Part shown: positions 58,344-64,000 of the stretch, one piece after another
Position numbering within the stretch: position 1 is the stretch's first letter
Layout of the letters: every line of letters starts with the position of its first letter
Assembly (NCBI RefSeq): GCF_023008405.1
Contig: NZ_CP095376.1
Coordinates: 8,536,501-8,600,500 of the forward strand
Source: Amycolatopsis sp. FBCC-B4732
GTDB lineage: Bacteria > Actinomycetota > Actinomycetes > Mycobacteriales > Pseudonocardiaceae
DNA: 64,000 nt
Direction of reading: 5' to 3'
The notes under the pieces: model-generated
Seen by the model: the letters and a program-made list of their open reading frames with translations, nothing else
Told to the model about the DNA's origin: nothing
Database searches by the model: none
Program-made: the position numbers and the translations under genes

Positions 58344-59573
58344 ATGCACCGTCGCACCGGCTTCCGATTCCGACGAGTGGTGCTGGCAGCGGGCGTTGCG
58401 GCCGCGCTGGCGGCCTGTGGCGCCCCCGGCGGCGACGGCGGCGGCCAGGCCGCGGACCCCCAGGCCGTGCCGGACAAACCGAGCAAGCCGGTCGAGCTGA
58501 ACATCCTCGACGTCGCGGGGAACCTGCAGCTCACCAAGCAGATGATCGAGAACTTCAAGGCCGCCCACCCCGAAGTGCTCGCGAAGGTCACGTACTCGAC
58601 CGCGCCCGCCCCGAGCATGGCGGGCAAGCTGAAGGCCGAACAGGACGGCGGCGTCGCTCAGACCCACCTCGTTCTCAGCGGTACCGACGGCCTCTCCGCC
58701 GGCATCGCGAACGGCACCCTGGCCAAGGTCCTCCCGGACTTCTCCGGCCGCTTCCCGAACCTGATGCAGAACTACCTCGAGCCGGCGGCCAAGATGCAGG
58801 AGCTGGCCAACGGCTACGGCGTCGAGGTCGTCTACTACCCCTCGGGCCCGCTCCTGGAGTTCAACCCCGGCGCGGTGCCCGCCGCTCCGGCGTCCCCGCA
58901 GCAGCTGCTCGACTGGGCCAAGGCGCACCCCGAGAAGTTCCAGTACGCGCAGCCGGCCAACTCCGGCCCGGGCCGGACGTTCCTGATGGGCCTGCCCTAC
59001 CTGCTCGGCGACAAGGACCCGAAGGACCCGGACAAGGGCTGGGACAAGACCTGGGCGTTCCTGCAGGAGCTGGGCAAGTACGTGAAGTACTACCCCTCGG
59101 GCACGACCGAGACGATGAAGAACCTCGCCTCGGGCTCGGTCGACATGATCACGTCCACCACCGGCTGGGACATCAACCCGCGCAAGCTCGGCACAGTGCC
59201 CAACACGGTCAAGACCGCGATCATGCAGCCGATGCACTGGGTCACCGACGCCCAGTACGCCCTGATGCCGAAGGGCCTTTCGCCCGACCAGGAGTCGGCG
59301 ATCCTGCAGCTGATCGCGTGGATGCTCAAGCCGGACCAGCAGGCGATCGCCTACGACGACGGCTACTTCTTTCCCGGCCCGGCCGTCAAGGACGTCACCC
59401 TCCGGATGGCGCCGCAGAAGAGCCAGGACACGATCAAGCAGTTCGGGCGCCCGGAGTACGAGCAGTGGATCGCGCAGTACCCCAAAGAGACGTCGCTGCC
59501 CGCCGACCAGCAGGTCAAGGCGTTCGACAAGTGGAACCAGCTGATCGGCGGCTCGAAGGTCGGCAAGAAGTGA
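58344..59573 (+). CDS. ABC transporter substrate-binding lipoprotein (PotD-like)
   Basis: A 409-residue extracellular solute-binding lipoprotein of the spermidine/putrescine/aminophosphonate family. The signal ends ALAAC with Cys25. The mature protein has DGYFFPGPAVK and YEQWIAQYP near the C-terminus. ATG at 58344 follows GGGAG. It is the first gene of a four-gene importer. The ligand is not identifiable; context with a DapA-family lyase suggests a small acid. Confidence 0.85.
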   Translation: MHRRTGFRFRRVVLAAGVAAALAACGAPGGDGGGQAADPQAVPDKPSKPVELNILDVAGNLQLTKQMIENFKAAHPEVLAKVTYSTAPAPSMAGKLKAEQDGGVAQTHLVLSGTDGLSAGIANGTLAKVLPDFSGRFPNLMQNYLEPAAKMQELANGYGVEVVYYPSGPLLEFNPGAVPAAPASPQQLLDWAKAHPEKFQYAQPANSGPGRTFLMGLPYLLGDKDPKDPDKGWDKTWAFLQELGKYVKYYPSGTTETMKNLASGSVDMITSTTGWDINPRKLGTVPNTVKTAIMQPMHWVTDAQYALMPKGLSPDQESAILQLIAWMLKPDQQAIAYDDGYFFPGPAVKDVTLRMAPQKSQDTIKQFGRPEYEQWIAQYPKETSLPADQQVKAFDKWNQLIGGSKVGKK

Positions 59574-60619
59574 CGTTCGAGCAGCTGCGCCTCGACGGGG
59601 TCTCCCGCAGCTTCGGCACGGCGAACGCCCTGCGCGACCTCGACCTCGCCATCACCTGCGGCGAGTTCGTGGCCCTGCTCGGCCCGTCCGGCTGCGGCAA
59701 GTCGACGGCCCTCAACTGCCTGGCCGGCCTGCTCCCGCTCACCGGCGGCAGCATCTGGCTCGACGACGCCCGCATCGACGGCCGCCCGCCCGAGCAGCGC
59801 GGGTTCGGGATGGTGTTCCAGAACTACGCGCTGTTCCCGCACCTGTCCGTCCGCGCCAACGTCGGCTTCGGCCTCAAGATGCGCAAGGTCGCCCGCGCCG
59901 AAGCCCGCCGCCGGGTCGACGACGCCCTCCGCCTCGTCCAGCTCACCGAGCACGCGGCGAAGTTCCCGGCGCAGCTTTCCGGCGGTCAGCAACAGCGCGT
60001 CGCCATCGCCCGCGCCGTCGTGCTGGAGCCCCCGGTGGTCCTGATGGACGAACCGCTGTCCAACCTGGACGCCAAGCTCCGCCTCGAGATGCGGATGGAG
60101 ATCCGCCGCCTCCACCAGACGCTCGGGCTGACCACCGTCTACGTCACCCACGACCAGGAGGAGGCCCTGTCGCTGGCCGACCGCCTGGTGGTGCTGCGCG
60201 AGGGCACGGTCCAGCAGATCGGCACCCCCGAGGAGGTCTACGCGCAGCCGGTGAACAGCTACGTCGCCTCCTTCATGGGCTACCGCAACCTCCTGGACGT
60301 GACGGTCACCGCCGCCGCCGGCCCCTCGGTCACCGTCGAAGGCGACGGCGTCCGCCTGACCGGCGCGAACCGCGATTCGCTCGCGGAAGGCCCCGCGAAG
60401 GTCGCGATCCGCCCCGAGGACTTCGTCGTCGGCGACGGCGCGGAGAACGCCCTCGACGTCACGATCGAGATCGTCGAGTACCACGGCCGTGAGCTCTCGG
60501 TCTCCGCCCGGCTGCCGACCGGCACGCCGGTCTACTTCCGCACGGACAAGCGCCTCGCCCCCGGCGACACCGCGAAGATCGGCGTCCCGGCCGAGCGGGT
60601 CCTGGTGTTCGCACCGTGA
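59570..60619 (+). CDS. ABC transporter ATPase (PotA-like)
   Basis: A 349-residue ATPase. Walker [10 protein letters not shown] is near 38, the signature [10 protein letters not shown] and Walker B VVLMDEPLSNLD. The C-terminal TOBE domain starts near 240 (ASFMGYRNLL). GTG at 59570 overlaps the binding-protein stop as GTGA. Standard PotA/UgpC length and layout. Confidence 0.93.
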   Translation: MTFEQLRLDGVSRSFGTANALRDLDLAITCGEFVALLGPSGCGKSTALNCLAGLLPLTGGSIWLDDARIDGRPPEQRGFGMVFQNYALFPHLSVRANVGFGLKMRKVARAEARRRVDDALRLVQLTEHAAKFPAQLSGGQQQRVAIARAVVLEPPVVLMDEPLSNLDAKLRLEMRMEIRRLHQTLGLTTVYVTHDQEEALSLADRLVVLREGTVQQIGTPEEVYAQPVNSYVASFMGYRNLLDVTVTAAAGPSVTVEGDGVRLTGANRDSLAEGPAKVAIRPEDFVVGDGAENALDVTIEIVEYHGRELSVSARLPTGTPVYFRTDKRLAPGDTAKIGVPAERVLVFAP

Positions 60620-61509
60620 CCGCCGCGACGGCGGCCCGCCCGGCCTTGCGCCACCGCCTGGCCGAACGCGGCATCGACCGCACCCTGCTCCTGCTGGTGC
60701 CCGGCCTGCTCGTCATCGCCTGCCTGTTCCTGTACCCCTTCCTCTACGGCCTCCAGCTGTCCTTCGCCCCACGCCGGGGCGGCGTCTTCGCGAACTACGC
60801 CCGGTTCTTCGGCGACCCCTACCTGCGCGACACCATCTGGACGACGCTCGGCATCGCGCTGCCCGCGACGTTCATCAACGTCCTCGCCAGCATCCCGATC
60901 GCGTACGTGCTGCGCGGCCGCGTCCGCGGCAAGCGCCTCCTGACGACGATCCTGGTCGTGCCGATCACGCTCGGCACGGTGCTCACCGCGCAGGGCTTGA
61001 TCATGTACGGCGGCCCGGCGGGCTGGCTGAACAAGGTGCTCACCGTCCTGGGCATCACCGACCAGCCGCTGCCGCTGATCCACAACTACACCGGCGTGCT
61101 GCTGTCGCTCGTGATCACCGGCTTCCCGTTCTCCTTCCTGCTGACGTTGTCGTACCTCTCCGGCATCGACCCTTCCCTGGAGAAGGCGGCCGCGACGCTG
61201 GGCGCGAACGGCGTCCAGCGCTTCCGGCGCATCACGCTGCCCCTGCTGGCTCCCGGCCTGGCGATCACCTTCTGCTTGTCGTTCGTCATGGCGTTCTCGG
61301 TGTTCCCCTCGGCGCAGCTGGCCGGCGACCCGGCGAACGAGACCCGCGTCATCTCGATCGCCGCCTACCACGCCGCGTTCGAGGAGTACGACTACTCGAT
61401 GGGCTCGGCCGTCGCGATGCTCATGGCGGTGGTCATGCTGATCGTGATCGGCCTGGTCATGGCGTGGCGCGCCACGCTCTACCGCGGAGCGACCGGAGGC
61501 AAGGGATGA
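60616..61509 (+). CDS. ABC transporter permease (PotB-like)
   Basis: A 297-residue membrane subunit with six helices. The EAA loop reads KAAATLGANGVQRFRRITLPLLAPG. GTG start overlaps the ATPase stop. Forms the channel with the following permease. Confidence 0.92.
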   Translation: MTAATAARPALRHRLAERGIDRTLLLLVPGLLVIACLFLYPFLYGLQLSFAPRRGGVFANYARFFGDPYLRDTIWTTLGIALPATFINVLASIPIAYVLRGRVRGKRLLTTILVVPITLGTVLTAQGLIMYGGPAGWLNKVLTVLGITDQPLPLIHNYTGVLLSLVITGFPFSFLLTLSYLSGIDPSLEKAAATLGANGVQRFRRITLPLLAPGLAITFCLSFVMAFSVFPSAQLAGDPANETRVISIAAYHAAFEEYDYSMGSAVAMLMAVVMLIVIGLVMAWRATLYRGATGGKG

Positions 61510-62333
61510 CCGGTTGGGTCGCGCGTCCCGGACGTTGGGTCGTCTGGGCCGTCGTCGCGTTCTTCTTCGTCAACCTCGCCGGCCTGGTGCTCTCGGTGGT
61601 CGTCGACTCGTTCGGCACGCAGTGGTTCGGCAGCTGGCTCCCGGCCGGCTTCACCACTCATTGGTACGCCGACGCGTGGCGCGAGTTCGGCCTCTCGGAC
61701 GTCCTCCTGACGACGGCGGTCGTCGCGCTCGTGGTGATCGCCGTGTCGGTGGCTGTCGGCGTCCCGGCCGCCTACGCGCTGGCCCGCCGGTCGTTCCCCG
61801 GCAAGCGCCTGGTGATGCTGCTGTTCGTGCTGCCGATCCTCATCCCGCCGATCACCTACGGCATCCCGCTGGCCACGGTGCTGTACAAGGTCCACCTCGC
61901 CGGCACGACCACCGGCGTCATCCTGGCGAACCTGGTGCCGTCCGTGCCGTTCGTCGTGCTGACCATGACGCCGTTCATCGAACAGATCGACCCGAAGATC
62001 GAAGCTGCGGCGCGCATGTCCGGCGCGCGGACGACGTCGGTGTTCACCCGCATCCTGGGCCCGCTGCTGCTGCCGGGCATCCTGGCCGCGTCGATCCTGG
62101 TGCTGGTGCGCACCGTCGGGATGTTCGAGCTGACGTTCCTCACCGCCGGCCCGGACTCGACGACCCTCGTGGTCGCGCTGTACAACTCCGTGTTCGCCGC
62201 GGGCATCCGCGCCAACCAGTCCGTGGACGCGATGGCGACCATCTACACGGCTTCCATGCTCCTGCTCCTCCTCGTCGCGTTGCGGTTCGTGAACCCGACC
62301 CAGCTGGTCACCCGGATCCGGGAAGAGACCTGA
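61506..62333 (+). CDS. ABC transporter permease (PotC-like)
   Basis: A 275-residue permease with six helices. The EAA loop is EAAARMSGARTTSVFTRILGPLLLPG. ATG overlaps the previous stop as ATGA. It ends the importer operon; a MerR regulator gene follows after 122 bases. Confidence 0.92.
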   Translation: MTGWVARPGRWVVWAVVAFFFVNLAGLVLSVVVDSFGTQWFGSWLPAGFTTHWYADAWREFGLSDVLLTTAVVALVVIAVSVAVGVPAAYALARRSFPGKRLVMLLFVLPILIPPITYGIPLATVLYKVHLAGTTTGVILANLVPSVPFVVLTMTPFIEQIDPKIEAAARMSGARTTSVFTRILGPLLLPGILAASILVLVRTVGMFELTFLTAGPDSTTLVVALYNSVFAAGIRANQSVDAMATIYTASMLLLLLVALRFVNPTQLVTRIREET

Positions 62334-62455
62334 CGGCCGGCGGTGCTCGTTCGCTCATGTGATCCACGTTACCGCGGATAGTCGAACACGTGATCGACAC
62401 GATGGGGTGAAACAAGGCTTGCGGCTCCCCCGAGGGGAGCTGCCAGGCTGAGGGC

Positions 62456-63301
62456 ATGCGGTATTCGATCGGCGAGCTGGCCAGGCGGACGGGACTGACG
62501 ATCAAGGCCGTCCGGTTCTATTCGGATCGCGGCCTCGTGCCGCCGTCCGGGCGCAACGCCGCAGGTCAGCGCCGGTACGACGATGCCGCCCTCGCCCGGC
62601 TCGGCCTCGTCCGCACCCTGCGCGAGCTGGGCCTCGACCTCGCCACGATCCGCCGGATCGCCGACGGGGAAGTCGCGGTCGCCGACATCGCGGCCCGGCA
62701 CGCGGCGGCGCTGGACGCGGAGATCCGCGTGCTGCGGCTGCGCCAAGCGGTGCTGACGGCGATCGCCGGCCGCGGATCGACTACGGAGGAGACGAGACTC
62801 TTGCACGAACTGGCCCGACTGTCCGAAGTGGAGCGCCGGCACCTGGTCGGCGACTTCCTCGCCGAGGCGCTGGGCGACCGTCCCGAACTGGCCGGGATCG
62901 CCAGGACGCTGACCCCGGAACTGCCGGAAGACCCGAGCCCCGAACAGCTCGACGCGTGGATCGCGCTGGCCGAGCTGATGCGGGACGCGGAGTTCCGCGC
63001 GGCTCTGCGCCGGCTCGCAGACCGGTACGAAGTCGGCCTGCGCCGCGACCTGGCCGCCGAGGTGCGCGCCGCCGTCACGCCGGCACTGGAAGCGGGGATC
63101 GCCCCGCACGCGCCGGAAGCGACGTTGATCGTCGACGGCCTCGGCCGTGACCCGCGTGAGCTGCGGGAGTGGCTCGAAACCGTCAACGATCCACGCCGCG
63201 AGCGCTACCTGGAACTGCTCGCCGTGATCAACGGCTGGGCGGCACCGGAAAGCCTGACCCCGGCCCTCGATTGGCTGACGGCGGCGAGCTCTCGCCCCTG
63301 A
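62456..63301 (+). CDS. MerR-family transcriptional regulator
   Basis: A 281-residue regulator. The winged HTH is at the N-terminus (YSIGELARRTGLTIKAVRFYSDRGLVPP), with a helical dimer segment and a long C-terminal domain of unknown ligand. No metal-binding Cys cluster is seen, so a drug or metabolite sensor is more likely. ATG at 62456. The last 74 bases overlap the convergent thrS gene end. Confidence 0.87.
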   Translation: MRYSIGELARRTGLTIKAVRFYSDRGLVPPSGRNAAGQRRYDDAALARLGLVRTLRELGLDLATIRRIADGEVAVADIAARHAAALDAEIRVLRLRQAVLTAIAGRGSTTEETRLLHELARLSEVERRHLVGDFLAEALGDRPELAGIARTLTPELPEDPSPEQLDAWIALAELMRDAEFRAALRRLADRYEVGLRRDLAAEVRAAVTPALEAGIAPHAPEATLIVDGLGRDPRELREWLETVNDPRRERYLELLAVINGWAAPESLTPALDWLTAASSRP

Positions 63302-64000
63302 GCCAGGCCAGCGCGTCCCCGGCCGGCTGCGCGTCGAGCCGGCTTCCGTCGCGCATCCGCAGGGACAGCCGTCCGGCGGCCACCTCGTCCGGACCGAGCA
63401 CGGCCTGGAACGGCACCAGCCGGCCGTCCCGGATGCGCGCGCCGAGGCTGCCTTCGGCCGCGATCTCGGCCCGCAGGTCGCCGCAGCGATCGAGGACTTC
63501 CCGCGCGTACGGCACTTCGGCTTCGGACAGCGGGAGCAGCCGCAGCTGGACCGGTGCGAGCCAGGCCGGGAACGCGCCGCCGTGCACTTCGATCAGCTGC
63601 GCCACCGCGCGTTCGACACTGCCGATGATGCTCCGGTGCACCATGACCGGCCGGTGTTTCGCCGCGTCCGCGCCGACGTATTCGAGGCCGAACCGCGCGG
63701 GCTGGTGGAAATCGACCTGAACGGTGGAGAGGGTCGATTCGCGGCCCGCGCTGTCGGCGATCTGGACGTCGATCTTGGGCCCGTAGAAGGCCGCTTCGCC
63801 TTCGGCCTCGTCGTACGCGAGCCCGCTCCGCTCGAGCACGGAACGCAGGATCTCCGAGGCGCGGTCCCAGTTCCCGGCCACGTACTTGCCGCCCTCGCCG
63901 GGCAGCGAAAGCCGGTAACGCGCCGGGCTGATGCCGAGCGCGTCGTAGGCCTGCCGGATCAGCGCCAGCGCTGCGCCCGCCTCGGCTTCGACCTGGTCGA
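63228..64000 (-). CDS. thrS: Threonyl-tRNA synthetase, C-terminal part (5' end beyond window)
   Basis: Attaches threonine to tRNA-Thr. The frame is open at base 64000; about 257 codons are visible. Recognised parts are the class II motif 2 to 3 region AAFYGPKIDVQI, HRPVMVHRSIIGSVERAVAQLIE and the start of the anticodon-binding domain (APVQLRLLPLSEAEVPYAREVLD). The C-terminal tail after LRGE is Pro/Ser-rich and overlaps the MerR gene. Whether this is the housekeeping or a second resistance-type copy cannot be told from this part. Confidence 0.87.
   Translation of the reverse strand, partial: DQVEAEAGAALALIRQAYDALGISPARYRLSLPGEGGKYVAGNWDRASEILRSVLERSGLAYDEAEGEAAFYGPKIDVQIADSAGRESTLSTVQVDFHQPARFGLEYVGADAAKHRPVMVHRSIIGSVERAVAQLIEVHGGAFPAWLAPVQLRLLPLSEAEVPYAREVLDRCGDLRAEIAAEGSLGARIRDGRLVPFQAVLGPDEVAAGRLSLRMRDGSRLDAQPAGDALAWLRGESSPPSANRGPGSGFPVPPSR

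Overview
The window is high-GC, GTG-start-rich DNA from a mycothiol-using, filamentous actinomycete. The best fit is Pseudonocardiaceae, Amycolatopsis-like. The markers are mshD (mycothiol synthase), a GlnR-type nitrogen regulator, a WhiG-type anti-sigma factor RsiG, a HelR-like RNA polymerase ATPase, a DUF3073 protein and an LCP cell-wall ligase. Gene order from about 6 to 25 kb reads as a conserved chromosomal core: RsiG, YgfZ, rhodanese operon, glnR, mshD, pstSCAB, phoU. I see no rRNA, tRNA, CRISPR array, insertion sequence or prophage. The taxon is inferred from gene content only.

Layout. 1-829: end of a Gfo/Idh/MocA oxidoreductase. 0.9-6.0 kb: an ECF vitamin/metal transporter operon (surface protein, EcfT, double EcfA, EcfS) interrupted by a tandem-repeat reading frame coupled at both ends. 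6-12.3 kb: hydroxybutyryl-CoA dehydrogenase, DUF3073, asparaginase, RsiG, YgfZ, aminodeoxychorismate lyase. 12.4-18 kb: oxoprolinase subunits, nitrobindin, a microprotein, and a sulfurtransferase operon with a cysteine-containing leader peptide. 18-25 kb: GlnR, MshD, PHO box, pstSCAB and convergent phoU. 24.9-30.2 kb: LCP protein with a very long repetitive N-terminus, diguanylate cyclase, Idi, epoxide-hydrolase-like enzyme. 30.3-31.7 kb: a small Crp/Fnr-controlled module with an AT-rich palindrome. 31.7-36.3 kb: a tightly coupled five-gene operon (GntR, ADP-ribosylglycohydrolase, PfkB kinase, NCS1 permease, cysteine hydrolase), the best candidate for an undescribed catabolic pathway. 36.3-46.7 kb: miscellaneous membrane, tRNA-modification, redox and secreted enzymes. 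46.8-49.5 kb: HelR and Lrp. 49.8-53.2 kb: APC permease and a frameshifted FAD monooxygenase with an intact divergent TetR. 53.2-57.4 kb: a lysA paralogue, a SigG-like sigma factor, a fatty-acid desaturase coupled to a tiny Cys-rich protein, and a gene-poor stretch. 57.4-64 kb: a DapA-like lyase divergent from a four-gene PotABCD-like ABC importer, a MerR regulator, and the end of a threonyl-tRNA synthetase.

The genes fall into regulated units. PhoP should control pst through the PHO box. Cysteine supply may control the rhodanese operon through its leader peptide. c-di-GMP may link the diguanylate cyclase to RsiG. GntR and TetR operators sit over the starts of their target units. Many adjacent starts and stops overlap as ATGA or GTGA, so translational coupling is the normal operon style here.
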